Made by a program: the position numbers and the translations under genes | Assembly (NCBI GenBank): GCA_035429805.1 | Contig: DAOMFL010000041.1 | Coordinates: 1 to 32,493, forward strand | From: JALORV01 sp035429805 | GTDB taxonomy: Bacteria; Pseudomonadota; Gammaproteobacteria; Burkholderiales; Burkholderiaceae_F | Direction: 5' to 3' | DNA length: 32,493 nt | Notes under the pieces: model-generated | Database searches by the model: none | The model's input: the letters and a program-made list of their open reading frames with translations, nothing else | What the model was told of the DNA's origin: nothing | In this document: positions 1 through 8,793 of the stretch, piece by piece | Layout: each line of letters opens with the position of its first letter | Position numbering within the stretch: position 1 is the stretch's first letter

Positions 1-225
1 GCGCGACAGAAATCGCGGGAACGATTTCTGAACCGCCGCAGGCGGGCCCGAAGGGTGAGATCCATGGACGGATCGAATAACTGCTGCAGCAGCGTCCGCC
101 CGAGCCTCCGCACCTTCCACCTCTCACCCCTCCGTCGCCCCGAAATGTGAATCCGCAACTTGCGCCCGGCTCACATCTGCGGAAGATTTGCTGACGAGAC
201 ACGGCCGCACGGAAGCTCACCCGCA
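1..225. other. Non-coding start of window with three tandem hairpins
   Basis: No convincing gene is seen here. The first 74 bases hold three short perfect inverted repeats in a row. The first has 9-bp arms at 7-15 and 22-30 (CAGAAATCG / CGATTTCTG, 6-nt loop). The second has arms at 33-37 and 41-45 (CCGCC / GGCGG). The third has arms at 59-63 and 70-74 (GATCC / GGATC). The first could be the terminator of a gene left of the window, but no T-run follows it on either strand. A structured intergenic repeat is the other reading. Confidence 0.4.
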
Positions 226-654
226 ATGAATCCCTTCTTGAAGTTCGCCCTGTTCGTGGTAGTCGGCCCGCTGCTGATCGGGCTCCTCTATTTCTCATTG
301 ATGACGCGGGTGACGACCCACGCGACCCAGGGCATGGCGGACGGCATGGAGCGGCAATCCGCCGCCATCGCGGAACGTGCCCGGATACAGAAGGCCGTGC
401 CCGCACGACAGGCGGCAGACGCCCGACGCGCGCAGCTTGAGGCCACGGCCGCGCGGCTCCGCGCCGAAACAGCTGCGGCGTCGGCTGAGCAGCAGGCAGC
501 GGCCCGCAAGGACGCCGCGTGGCAGGCGTTCTTCGAGCCGAAGAAGGTGTGCGACAACCCGCCCGACTCGGACACCCAGGTGGAGTGTGGCAACGCCTAC
601 ATGCGTGCCAAACGGGAATTCGAGGACCGCTGGGCGCGCGGCGAGATTCAGTAG
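226..654 (+). CDS. Membrane-anchored coiled-coil protein, function unknown
   Basis: This is a 142-residue protein of unrecognised family. The start at 226 (ATG) is chosen because GGAAG lies upstream at 211-215 and because the hydrophobic segment then begins at residue 5; a longer in-frame version would put 22 hydrophilic residues first. Residues 5-25 form one transmembrane helix (FALFVVVGPLLIGLLYF). Residues about 45-100 are rich in Ala, Arg, Glu and Gln with a heptad-like pattern, suggesting a coiled coil. Two cysteines (in KKVCDNP and VECGNAY) lie near the C-terminus and could pair if that part is periplasmic. It lies 35 bases before the NERD-domain gene on the same strand and may share its transcript. 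No function can be assigned. Confidence 0.6.
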   Translation: MNPFLKFALFVVVGPLLIGLLYFSLMTRVTTHATQGMADGMERQSAAIAERARIQKAVPARQAADARRAQLEATAARLRAETAAASAEQQAAARKDAAWQAFFEPKKVCDNPPDSDTQVECGNAYMRAKREFEDRWARGEIQ

Positions 655-689
655 GGTCGCGGCCGCCGGCGCGACGATCGAGCCACGAC

Positions 690-1388
690 GTGTCGATCCG
701 CAACATACTGAAAGGGTGGTTCGGCGAATCCAAGGGCGCCGCGGCCCAGTGGCTGTTCCTGGATGGACGCACCTACACGTCGATCAACAATGTCACGTTG
801 AACGCGCGCGGCGGTACCACCCAGATCGACCACGTCATCGTGTCGCGCTTCGGCCTCTTCGTGGTCGAAACCAAGAACATCGACGGCTGGATCTTCGGCG
901 ACGAGCGATCCGCGCAATGGACCGTCGTCAGATTCGGCCGCAAGTACCGTATCCAGAATCCGCTGCGCCAGAACTACCGGCATACCCGGGCGATCGGCGA
1001 ATTCCTGCAGGTTGAGGACAAAGCGATTCACTCCGTCGTGATGTTCTGGGGGGAGTGCGAATTCAAGACGCCCATGCCGTCGAACGTCCTTCGCACCGGG
1101 TATTGCTCATACATCGAGAGTTTCCAGGCCGTGCACTTTTCGGACCCGCAAGTCGCGGAAATGATCGATGCATTGAAAACCGGGATGCTGCCAAAGACCT
1201 GGGCGACCCGTCGCCAGCACGTTGCGTCGCTCGACGCGCGACACCACAGCAAGACGGTGTGTCCGAAGTGCGGCCAAACACTGGTGCTGCGAACCGCGAA
1301 AGCGGGGGCCCGCGCGGGAAGCCGCTTTTACGGCTGCAGTGGCTATCCCCGTTGCAGGTTCACGGCGACATGCGAGGGCGACTCCTGA
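690..1388 (+). CDS. NERD-domain nuclease-related protein with C-terminal zinc finger
   Basis: This 232-residue protein starts at GTG 690. An upstream in-frame ATG at 519 would overlap the previous gene by about 130 bases and adds no conserved sequence. Residues about 15-130 match the NERD (nuclease-related) domain: QIDHVIVSRFGLFVVETKN at residues 45-63 carries the Asp (D47) and the E60-x-K62 pattern of restriction-endonuclease-like folds. The last 42 residues hold a topoisomerase-type zinc ribbon: CPKCG at 191-195, followed by FYGCSGYPRC. Proteins with this NERD-plus-zinc-ribbon layout are common in proteobacteria and are thought to act on DNA, but their substrate is not established. No close ribosome-binding site is visible, so coupling to the upstream gene is possible. 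Confidence 0.85.
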   Translation: MSIRNILKGWFGESKGAAAQWLFLDGRTYTSINNVTLNARGGTTQIDHVIVSRFGLFVVETKNIDGWIFGDERSAQWTVVRFGRKYRIQNPLRQNYRHTRAIGEFLQVEDKAIHSVVMFWGECEFKTPMPSNVLRTGYCSYIESFQAVHFSDPQVAEMIDALKTGMLPKTWATRRQHVASLDARHHSKTVCPKCGQTLVLRTAKAGARAGSRFYGCSGYPRCRFTATCEGDS

Positions 1389-2127
1389 CTTGTGATCCGG
1401 CAGGTGCGGACCAAGTGCAGGGCCGCGGTCGGAAAACCGACCTCCCAGGAAGCCCCGAGATCAACGATCGCACCCCGCCCCTGGCATCGGCACCCCCGGA
1501 GATTCTTGTGAAGTACCGCTGGCCGCGCGAGCCACCGCGCCTGGCTCAAGATCCACCTGCGGCTCAATGGATCGCCCTGATGGACCCGCGCGCAAACCTG
1601 TCCGAGCGCGACAACCGGTCGCGCGAGCGGCGTAGCCGCGTCTGCCTTCCCTGCGACTCTTACCAGGCTTTCGCTAGATTCTGCGGGCGGCACTGCCCCC
1701 TCGTTAGGCGGCAGTAGGGCTTAACCCGGGGCCAGGTCAGTCACCAGCGTTCCATCTGACTCGCCTGGACAAGACTTTGCCGTCGAGTGACAAGCAGTGG
1801 ACCGCTCGCCTGCTTAAAGTGCTAGCCGATGGAACGGAACAGCATGCTGCGCCGTGCGCGTGCGACTCCCGGACGCCGCGGCGAATGCTCCGACCCGCTG
1901 GCGGCTGCGCCGAAGGACGCTGTCGACAGCAACGGCAGCAGCATCAAGCCTGCTCCAGCACCGCCTGATTGGACGTCGCGGCCGTAGGTTTTTGGCCCGG
2001 TCCCACGGGTTCGGATCCGCGCATGTCCGGCTGGACGGCAACAGACCGAGCGCCACGCAGCATCCGCGTGACCGTGTCGGAACTCATGCATTGCCCGTCG
2101 ATGGCTTGATCGGTAGTCACACTTAGG
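1389..2127. other. 740-bp gap without a supported gene
   Basis: Open frames here are short, lie on both strands and match no family I recognise. A weak candidate is a 52-codon frame at 1829-1987 (+), starting at ATG 1829 and ending in the peptide PAPAPPDWTSRP; with no conserved motif it is not called as a gene. The promoter of the Rhs gene at 2128 should lie in the last 150 bases, but I see no clear -35/-10 pair. Confidence 0.5.
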
Positions 2128-5100
2128 ATGGATCCAGTGAACACTCGCTTCCTCGCTGCGCTGCTATGCATCGCGTATCTCTCCCCGGTCGCGGCGGAGA
2201 TCATCCCGGGCTACTACTCGGCGCCGGGCCTGGATCCGAATCGAAACTACCTGAACCAGAACTTCAGCGAGTACATCGATCCGTTCACCGGCAAGTTGCA
2301 GCTGCACTACGTTGACCTGGTCCTGCCCGGCAATGGCGGACTCGACCTCGAAGTGCATCGGTCCTACACCAACATCGAATACACGCAGCGTGAGGTCGGT
2401 GACGCCACCCTGCTCGGGGCCCGCACCCCGTGGGGAATGGGCTGGACGATGCATTTCGGGCGCGTGATGCGCTCGAGCAGCAGCGCCTGTGCCCGCGGCA
2501 GCATGACCGCCACGACCGACAACCCGATTCTTGAGCTGCCCGACGGCCGCCACGAGTTGCTCTTCGACGCGTGGACCCTCAACTCGAGTGGCCCGCAGTA
2601 CCTGACCGCGAGCCGCTGGAAGGCGGACTGCGCCACCGACGGCTCCCTTGGCCTCGTCGTGACCTCGCCGGAAGGCGTCCGCTACGACATGACGGTGCGT
2701 GAACTGCGGCCGATGGGCACGTACACCGAATACTCCTGGTACGTCAGCAAGATCACGGACCGCAACGGCAACACGATCAGCTTCACCTACACGACGAATC
2801 CGGTGAACTACCTGCTGCTCAAGTCGATCAGCACCAGCGACGGGCGCAGCCTCACCTTCACTTACACGGACGAGTCGAACGAACTGGCACGCCTGACCAG
2901 CATTTCGACCCCTGGCCGGACCTGGACATACAGCTACACCGCCGTCACCGGGTTGCCGTATCGATATTTCCTGACCCAGGTGACGCGCCCGGCCGGAGGC
3001 AGCTGGAAGTACGCCTACAACGGGGACCTCGGCACCACGGTCGCCGGCAGCTTTTCGATGAACAAGATGACCTACCCGACCGGCGGGGTCTTCAACTACA
3101 CGTACAAGTTCACCAAATTTGACCTGGCCGACACGACGAAGGACACGGTCACGATTGCGAAGAAGACGGGTGATGCGGGAACCTGGACGTTCACTTACAC
3201 GCCAGGCACCAGCTACGACGTCACGACGATCACCAATCCCGGCGACACGATCACCTACCGGCATTTCGGCTACAGTGCCGCCGCCAATGGAACCGTCTGG
3301 CAGATCGGCCTGCTGCTCAAGAAGACCACCGGCAGCCTGCAGACCGAGGATTACACCTGGGGCGCGCAGGTCATCTCCAACGAAAACTACGGCGGAGCCG
3401 GTTCCTTCCCACTGAAACTCGATACCGGATCCCGCGCTCCAGTACTGACCAAGAAAGTCGTCACCCGGGACGGCACCGCATATTCCTCGACGTATTCGCT
3501 GTTCGATGCCTACGGCAATCCGGGGCGGTTGGTCGAGAGCGGCAATGCCAGTCGAACCACGGACTTCACGTATTACATCGACACGTCGAAGTGGATCGTC
3601 AAGCAGCTGAAGAACGCATCGATCAGCGGCGCCGGAACGATCAGCCGCACCTACAACAGCAGCGGCAACCTCACCAACGAGACCCGCTATGGCGTGTCGA
3701 CCGGCTACTCCTACTTTTCCACCGGAGACCTGAGTACCGTCACGGATGCACGCAGTTACGTCACCACCTACTCGAGCTACTACCGAGGGGTGCCGCGCAG
3801 CATCCAGCAGCCCGAGGGCGTTCTCGTCAGTCGCTCGGTCGACAATACCGGCAACATCACAGCGGAGACCAACGGCGAGGGAAACACGACGACGTATTCC
3901 TACGATGGCATCGATCGTTTGACCGGAATCGGCTTCCCGATCGGCAGCCCGGTCTCCATCACCTGGGGCACGACCAGCCGCTCGGTCGCGCGCGGCGCCT
4001 ACACCGAGTCCATGACATTCGATGGACTGGCCCGGCCGGTGAGCATTACGCGTGCCGGCATCACGACCACGGCCACCTACGACAGCCTCGGCCGCAAGAC
4101 ATTCGAGTCGTACCCGGGATTGACCAGCGGCACGACCTTCGCCTGGGACGGGCTCGGGCGGCTGACGAAGGCAACCCATCCCGACGCGAAATTTCGCAGC
4201 TACGCGTACGCGAGTTCGAACAAGGTCACGGTGACCAACGAACGCAATTACGCGACGATATACACGTACCGGTCATTCGGCGACCCCGATCGACGCACGC
4301 TCCTCAACGTCACGGCTCCCGTGACCGCTGCCAACGTTGCCATCACGAGAAACCTGCTCGACCAACCAACCGCGGTGACGCAGAACAGCAAGACGCGAAC
4401 CTATGGCTACGACAGCCACTTCTTCCTGACCACCATCTCGAATCCAGAGACCGGCACCACGACGCTCGGCCGCGATGCCGTCGGAAATCTGGCATCCCGC
4501 GCTGTCGGCAGCTCCGCGACGGTGACGTATGGCTACGACGGACTCAATCGACTGATCAGCATCACCTACCCCGCCGGCACCCCGAGCGTCACCCAGACCT
4601 GGACGAACACCGGGAAGCTGAGCACCGTCGCAAGCTCGGTGGCCTCGCGTGCGTACTCGTACGACCCGAATGACAATCTCATTGGGGAGTACCTGACGGT
4701 GGACGGGCTCACGTTCAGCGTCGCGTACGGGATCGATTCCCTGGACCATGTGGACACGATCACCTACCCGTCGAATCGCATGGTGACGTATTCACCGGAC
4801 GCATTGGGTCGTCCGGTGTCCGCGGCGCCCTACGTCACTACCGTGTCCTACGATCCGTCCGGACAGGTCAGCGGACTCGGCTATGCGAATGGAGCGACCA
4901 CTTCCGTCACCTTCAATTCCCGCCAATGGCCGGCGACGTATACGGTGACCAAGAGCGCCACGCTGCTGAACCGTTCCTACGTCTACGATGCCGTCGGCAA
5001 TCCGACCAGCATCACCGATACCGCCGACACCACGGCCAATCGTACCCTCGGCTACGACGCAATCGACCGCGTGACCGCGGTGGCCGGCCCGTGGGGTACC

Positions 5101-6363
5101 GGGACCATCGCCTACGACGGCGACGGCGACCTCACGAGCCAGGTCCTCGGAAGCTTCTCGTTGAGCTATGGGTACGACACCAGCAATCGCTTGAGCGGCG
5201 TCTCCGGAAGCAAGGCCTACACGTTCGCGTACGACGCCTATGGCGACGTGACGAGCAACGGTGTCGCGACCTTCACCTATGACGATGCGCCGGTGCTGCG
5301 CTGCGCAAACTGCGCGACCAGCCCGATCCAGTACAGCTACGACGGCCGCAACACGCAGGTCAAGACCGTCAAGGGCTCTCTGACCAACTACAGCCTGTAC
5401 GCGGCGAACGGGGACCTGCTCGGCATCTACGACACGGCGGGGGCTCCGATCAAGGAGTACGCATACCTCTCCGGCAAGTTGGTCGGCATGTACACCGCGA
5501 ACGGCAACTACCAGACGTCGTTCCACGTCGATCCGGCAGGCTCGCCGGTCGCGGCCACCAACGAGTTCGGCAACCTCCTGTGGCGGGAGAACTATCGGCC
5601 CTACGGCGACCGTCTCGTAGTCCAGGACGGCGGGACGAATTCCCTGTGGTTCGCCGGCAAGGTACAGGACGTCACGACGGGCCTGAGCTACTTCGGCGCG
5701 CGATTCTACGACCCGAGCATCGGCCGCTTCATGGCCGTGGACCCCGCGGAGTTCAGCGGAGACAACCTCCACAGCTTCAATCGCTACGCCTACGCCAACA
5801 ACAATCCCTACAAGTTCGTCGATCCGGATGGGCGCAATGGTGTGGCCGCCGTCGGTGGGGTGATTGTCGAAACCCTGAACGCGATCAAAGGCCACGGCTT
5901 TGACGGAGATAGGGTGCTCGGCGCGCTGCGCGACGGCTATGACGGTGAAGGCAATGGCGTCCTCTCCGCTGCAATTGAGGACGCGTCCGCCGTCGCGACC
6001 CTTGCAGGCGGCATTGGCGCGTTGAGGGTAGTCGCGGGCGAGGCGGCTGCCACCGCGACCGCCACGAAAGGCGCACACACGGTCTATGAAGGCATCGATA
6101 AGGCAGGTGTTGTTCGATACGTGGGAAGAACCGCCCGCGACGTGCTGACCAGAGGCGCGGAGCATGTAGCAGCTGGCGGTGGCAAGGAAGCTCTTGTCTA
6201 TCGCGCGGTGCGTGGTGGAACGAATCTAGAGCTGCCAGCGGCGCGTACCATGGAACAACAGCTGATCAACCAATACGGACTTTGGAAGAACGGTGGGCAG
6301 TTGTTGAACCAGATAAACTCCATCAGCCCGATGAACTGGGCCAAGTATGGAATTGCGCCATGA
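2128..6363 (+). CDS. Rhs1: secreted Rhs-repeat toxin with GIY-YIG-type nuclease tip
   Basis: This is a 1411-residue polymorphic toxin. Residues 1-23 look like a Sec signal peptide ending at SPVAA. GTG 2137 is an alternative start, because the AGGA in the TTAGGATGG stretch suits it better. A DUF6531-like opening (YIDPFTGKLQLHYVDLVLPG) is followed by many YD/Rhs repeats and then the Rhs core (RFYDPSIGRFMAVDP), which closes at DPDG (1232-1235), the usual cleavage boundary. The tip (about 1312-1411) has the GIY-YIG/URI pattern: TVYEGID at 1318-1324, RYVGRT at 1330-1335, R1342, H1346, E1376 and N1394 in LLNQINS. Nucleic-acid cleavage in the target cell is inferred. Unlike Rhs2 and Rhs3, it has no SpvB or FG-GAP part. 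The immunity gene overlaps its stop codon. Base composition drops visibly in the tip, as expected for swapped tips. Confidence 0.9.
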   Translation: MDPVNTRFLAALLCIAYLSPVAAEIIPGYYSAPGLDPNRNYLNQNFSEYIDPFTGKLQLHYVDLVLPGNGGLDLEVHRSYTNIEYTQREVGDATLLGARTPWGMGWTMHFGRVMRSSSSACARGSMTATTDNPILELPDGRHELLFDAWTLNSSGPQYLTASRWKADCATDGSLGLVVTSPEGVRYDMTVRELRPMGTYTEYSWYVSKITDRNGNTISFTYTTNPVNYLLLKSISTSDGRSLTFTYTDESNELARLTSISTPGRTWTYSYTAVTGLPYRYFLTQVTRPAGGSWKYAYNGDLGTTVAGSFSMNKMTYPTGGVFNYTYKFTKFDLADTTKDTVTIAKKTGDAGTWTFTYTPGTSYDVTTITNPGDTITYRHFGYSAAANGTVWQIGLLLKKTTGSLQTEDYTWGAQVISNENYGGAGSFPLKLDTGSRAPVLTKKVVTRDGTAYSSTYSLFDAYGNPGRLVESGNASRTTDFTYYIDTSKWIVKQLKNASISGAGTISRTYNSSGNLTNETRYGVSTGYSYFSTGDLSTVTDARSYVTTYSSYYRGVPRSIQQPEGVLVSRSVDNTGNITAETNGEGNTTTYSYDGIDRLTGIGFPIGSPVSITWGTTSRSVARGAYTESMTFDGLARPVSITRAGITTTATYDSLGRKTFESYPGLTSGTTFAWDGLGRLTKATHPDAKFRSYAYASSNKVTVTNERNYATIYTYRSFGDPDRRTLLNVTAPVTAANVAITRNLLDQPTAVTQNSKTRTYGYDSHFFLTTISNPETGTTTLGRDAVGNLASRAVGSSATVTYGYDGLNRLISITYPAGTPSVTQTWTNTGKLSTVASSVASRAYSYDPNDNLIGEYLTVDGLTFSVAYGIDSLDHVDTITYPSNRMVTYSPDALGRPVSAAPYVTTVSYDPSGQVSGLGYANGATTSVTFNSRQWPATYTVTKSATLLNRSYVYDAVGNPTSITDTADTTANRTLGYDAIDRVTAVAGPWGTGTIAYDGDGDLTSQVLGSFSLSYGYDTSNRLSGVSGSKAYTFAYDAYGDVTSNGVATFTYDDAPVLRCANCATSPIQYSYDGRNTQVKTVKGSLTNYSLYAANGDLLGIYDTAGAPIKEYAYLSGKLVGMYTANGNYQTSFHVDPAGSPVAATNEFGNLLWRENYRPYGDRLVVQDGGTNSLWFAGKVQDVTTGLSYFGARFYDPSIGRFMAVDPAEFSGDNLHSFNRYAYANNNPYKFVDPDGRNGVAAVGGVIVETLNAIKGHGFDGDRVLGALRDGYDGEGNGVLSAAIEDASAVATLAGGIGALRVVAGEAAATATATKGAHTVYEGIDKAGVVRYVGRTARDVLTRGAEHVAAGGGKEALVYRAVRGGTNLELPAARTMEQQLINQYGLWKNGGQLLNQINSISPMNWAKYGIAP

Positions 6364-6842
6364 ACAGGAAGTTAGCTATCGGTGACGTCTTCGAGGTTCA
6401 ACTGGATCCGGGGAATGTGCGTTTTTTCCAGTACCTAGCTGACGACGCGACGCAATTGGGCAGCCAGGTCGTGCGCGTCTTTCGGGAAACGTATAGGGCT
6501 GGCGAGCCGTTTGATGCTCAACGCGTTACGGCTGGAGAGGTCGACTTTTATGCGCATGTCTTCGTACGAAATGGATTGAAGCAAGGGCTTTGGCGGAAAG
6601 TCGGACACTCAAGACCGCCCACTGCTAGTAACGTGCTGTTTCGCGACTCGGACGACTACGGGAAACCTGCGATAAAGGTTTCCAAGAATTGGTATGTCTG
6701 GAGAGTGAATTGTCCGTTTGAAGTGGTCGGGGTGTTGGCGCCGAAACATCAACGGGCGGAAGTCGGTGTCGTTGTTCCGCCCGACAGTCTGATCTACCGC
6801 ATGCGCAACGGGAATTATGACTTTGTATATCCCGACTACTAG
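6360..6842 (+). CDS. Imm26-like immunity protein for Rhs1
   Basis: This 160-residue cytoplasmic protein has its ATG at 6360, overlapping the Rhs1 stop (ATGA), which implies translational coupling. The N-terminus (IGDVFEVQLDPG), the central FYAHVFVRNGLKQGLWRKVG and the C-terminal region (NWYVWRVN, then EVGVVVPPDSLIYRMRNGNY) match the layout of the Imm26 family, which is found next to nuclease-tipped polymorphic toxins. The expected role is to bind and block the GIY-YIG-type tip of Rhs1. No signal peptide or membrane segment is present, fitting a cytoplasmic nuclease inhibitor. Its codon use is more AT-rich than that of the Rhs shell, matching the toxin tip and suggesting the pair moved together. 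Confidence 0.8.
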   Translation: MNRKLAIGDVFEVQLDPGNVRFFQYLADDATQLGSQVVRVFRETYRAGEPFDAQRVTAGEVDFYAHVFVRNGLKQGLWRKVGHSRPPTASNVLFRDSDDYGKPAIKVSKNWYVWRVNCPFEVVGVLAPKHQRAEVGVVVPPDSLIYRMRNGNYDFVYPDY

Positions 6843-7052
6843 TCGCACGCGGCGTTCGCCAGGGGCTCAGCGTCGGTCCACGCTTGATGATTCAGCTGAC
6901 CAGGCTCACGTCACTCGGCTAGGCGGCGTCGTCAGGCGTAGATCTGGTTGCAATGGGTTCCGAAGTGCAGGCGAGTCAACGCGGTGATTGCCACAGCAAG
7001 AATCGGGCGCGAAGCCGGTATTCCATCGGCACACACAGACTCGCGCCGCGAC

Positions 7053-7068
7053 CTGCGGCTCGCCGCAG
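7053..7068 (-). terminator. Possible weak terminator hairpin after the lipoprotein gene
   Basis: CTGCGG-CTCG-CCGCAG forms a perfect 6-bp stem with a 4-nt loop, 13 bases beyond the stop codon of the minus-strand lipoprotein gene. No T-run follows in the minus direction, so intrinsic termination is doubtful. Confidence 0.25.
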
Positions 7069-7081
7069 TGCGGAGGCGCCG

Positions 7082-7843
7082 CTAGACCTTCGGGCCGTAG
7101 AACAGGAACCCGTCCGTACGCGCCGAGTTGAGCGCCGCACTCCACAGTACGCTCGTGGCGGCGTCGAAATAGCCGACACCGGTGACCGTTTGCGTTCCAT
7201 TGGCGCAGATACCGCCCTGGAACGTCACCGACACGTTGTAATAGTTGCCGCCGGACCCCGTCGTGACCGTACCGGCGAAGAGGCAACCCGAAGCCGACTG
7301 CCCGGTCAGGGATCCCTGGGGCGTAATCACCACCCGGGTGAATTCCTCGCCGAAACCAACCTCCGCCGTGCCGTCGTAGGTGCCCGTGATGGCGCTGAGC
7401 GTGGGCGTCAGGTTGTACGCGGATTGGAAGTCAGTCGTGAACGTAAACTGATCGTTCGAGTACTTGAGGGTGCCATTCAGGGTCTTCTGCTTCACGTAGT
7501 TCGCGTCGATGTCCACGTCAAGAATGCCCAGGCCTTCGAAATTGAAATCCAGGCCGTTCGTGGACGTGAATCGCCCATTCTGGGACGTGCCATTCCCCTC
7601 GACAGCACCGGCAATGACTGCGTTGTTGCCAACCGCCGTGTAGACCACCCAGTACTGGCCATCGGGTAGCACCAGTCCTTCAAGGTCCCGTCCAGTGCTG
7701 CTCGTTCCCTTCCAGAGTCCCTCGGCGGTCCCCGGGGGCTGGCCCGAATAATGACCGCCACCGCCGCCGCTTCCACCGCCACAGGCGACGAGCGAAAAGC
7801 ACAGCGACGCGATCAGTCCAATCTTGCCAAATCCGGCATCCAT
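7082..7843 (-). CDS. Secreted lipoprotein of unknown function
   Basis: This 253-residue protein has an N-terminal lipoprotein signal: hydrophobic residues 8-20, then the lipobox LVAC with the acylated Cys at residue 21, followed by a Gly/Ser-rich tether (GGGSGGGGG). The mature part is a Gly-, Thr- and Asn-rich all-beta-looking repeat sequence; segments such as GLWKGTSSTGRD and GTYDGTAEVGFG suggest a beta-barrel or lipocalin-like fold of about 210 residues. This resembles the many proteobacterial lipoproteins of the 'GxWxGT' type; no enzyme motif is seen. It stands alone on the minus strand between Rhs modules, so a link to them is not shown. Confidence 0.75.
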   Translation of the reverse strand: MDAGFGKIGLIASLCFSLVACGGGSGGGGGHYSGQPPGTAEGLWKGTSSTGRDLEGLVLPDGQYWVVYTAVGNNAVIAGAVEGNGTSQNGRFTSTNGLDFNFEGLGILDVDIDANYVKQKTLNGTLKYSNDQFTFTTDFQSAYNLTPTLSAITGTYDGTAEVGFGEEFTRVVITPQGSLTGQSASGCLFAGTVTTGSGGNYYNVSVTFQGGICANGTQTVTGVGYFDAATSVLWSAALNSARTDGFLFYGPKV

Positions 7844-8354
7844 TGCAGTGGCTCCTGCTCCTTCAGGTCGATCGGCATCGACACGCTGGATTTTGGACCA
7901 CGCGCGAACCGATCACAATTGGCGCGCCCAAGCGCGCACGACCGCCACGTTTGACACGCGGCTGATCGGCGAACGCGAAGTGATCCGCCCGACCGTGTCA
8001 CGCACCCGCCGCAGCGGGCACTTCGCCGACCCGCAACACAGCGTGACCCGCAGCGAACGGCACGTCACGGAACCCGCAGTGCTTCCTGCGGAGATAGAGC
8101 AGCTCCCCGACCTCGACCGCGGCCTCAAGTGCACGAGCCACCTCGCCTGACTTCGTGTTCGCCTGGATTCCAGCTGACGAGCGCTATCGGCAACAAAGCT
8201 GGCGCCGCACGCGTCTTTGCTCGTCCAGCTGGCGGCGCCTCTCGTATCGTTATGAGACAGACCTCGTCCAAGCGACCGTCGTCCTCCCGGCGATGGTAAA
8301 GCTCGGCCGTGCGCGGCCGGGACCTCGCTGTCTCGGTGGTGCAGCAACGTTCCG
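7844..8354. other. Gap of about 510 bp without a supported gene
   Basis: No gene can be supported. On the minus strand a start-less frame of roughly 65 codons ends at 7998 and contains GELLYLRRKHCGFRDVP; it reads like the tail of a real protein but matches nothing I recognise, so it may be a gene remnant. The promoter for the minus-strand lipoprotein should lie just right of 7843. Confidence 0.35.
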
Positions 8355-8523
8355 GCCGGCCGTCATCAAACGGTCGCGCGAATGTACGAACATCCCCTTA
8401 TTGAACCTCGGAAAGCGAAAAGCGCATGGTCCGCGGGAACCGCGGTGGGATTGGGACTCGGGCCGGTTCAAGTCGCCGGCCAGATCGGCATCCCACAGGC
8501 GGGCGCTCAACAGGGAGGCAACT
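8355..8523 (+). promoter_or_regulatory. Conserved Rhs leader, copy 1 (before the tonB/exbBD/Rhs2 genes)
   Basis: This stretch is recognisably homologous to 19785-19955 upstream of Rhs3. Shared blocks include TACGAACAT, CCCC, TATTGAAC, TCGGAAAG.GAAAAG and GGTCCG. Both copies fold the same hairpin, here CCGCGG (8431-8436), loop GAA, CCGCGG (8440-8445); in the other copy the fourth base pair is T-A instead of C-G. A strong ribosome-binding site AGGGAGG (8512-8518) precedes GTG 8524. It is likely the promoter/leader of the downstream genes, with the structured part acting at the RNA level; both roles are inferred. Confidence 0.5.
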
Positions 8524-8772
8524 GTGGCGTCAGGAACTCTGGGTTGCGCTGCATCCCGGGACGTGCGCCGTGATTTCCGTAGACGCCCTGCGCTGACGTC
8601 GGCCCAAGCGGACACCCCGGCCGGCCGTGCGCTTCTCGTCTGCGGGCCGTGGCCAGCGGAGTCGTGCGCAACTCGCTTGAGGCAGTGGTGTTCGATGTCT
8701 GGGATCCACGGCCCGTCGACGGTCATACCCCATATGGGTGAGGCGCCGGAGTCGAACCCAGTTGACGATTGA
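8524..8772 (+). pseudogene. Truncated copy of the Rhs3 N-terminus, now an 82-codon leader ORF
   Basis: Starting at GTG 8524 with a strong AGGGAGG site 5 bases upstream, this frame begins VASGTLGCAASRD, matching MTTGTLGCDAPRG at the start of Rhs3. Its residues about 29-34 (ADTPAG) match MDTPAG of Rhs3 much further in, so the signal-peptide part between appears deleted. After that the similarity fades and the frame stops at 8772, 21 bases before the tonB-like gene. It is either debris of a former SpvB-Rhs gene or a reused leader ORF that helps translation of the downstream genes. Confidence 0.5.
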
Positions 8773-8793
8773 TCAGCAGGGCGACAGTCAGCC

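Noticed and set aside
1703..1726. GTTAGGC and GCTTAAC, resembling integron attC core sites
   Set aside because: The order is R' before R'' and no matching partner lies 55-140 bases upstream, so no attC fold can form.
2164..4179. 671-codon frame on the minus strand
   Set aside because: It lies wholly antisense to Rhs1, is low in complexity and has no recognisable domain; it is a GC-driven shadow frame.
4792..6165. 457-codon minus-strand frame
   Set aside because: Antisense shadow of the Rhs1 core and tip, with no motif.
8404..8480. Leader as a known c-di-GMP (GEMM) riboswitch
   Set aside because: The purine blocks look faintly similar, but the GEMM core motif and tetraloop-receptor pattern are absent.
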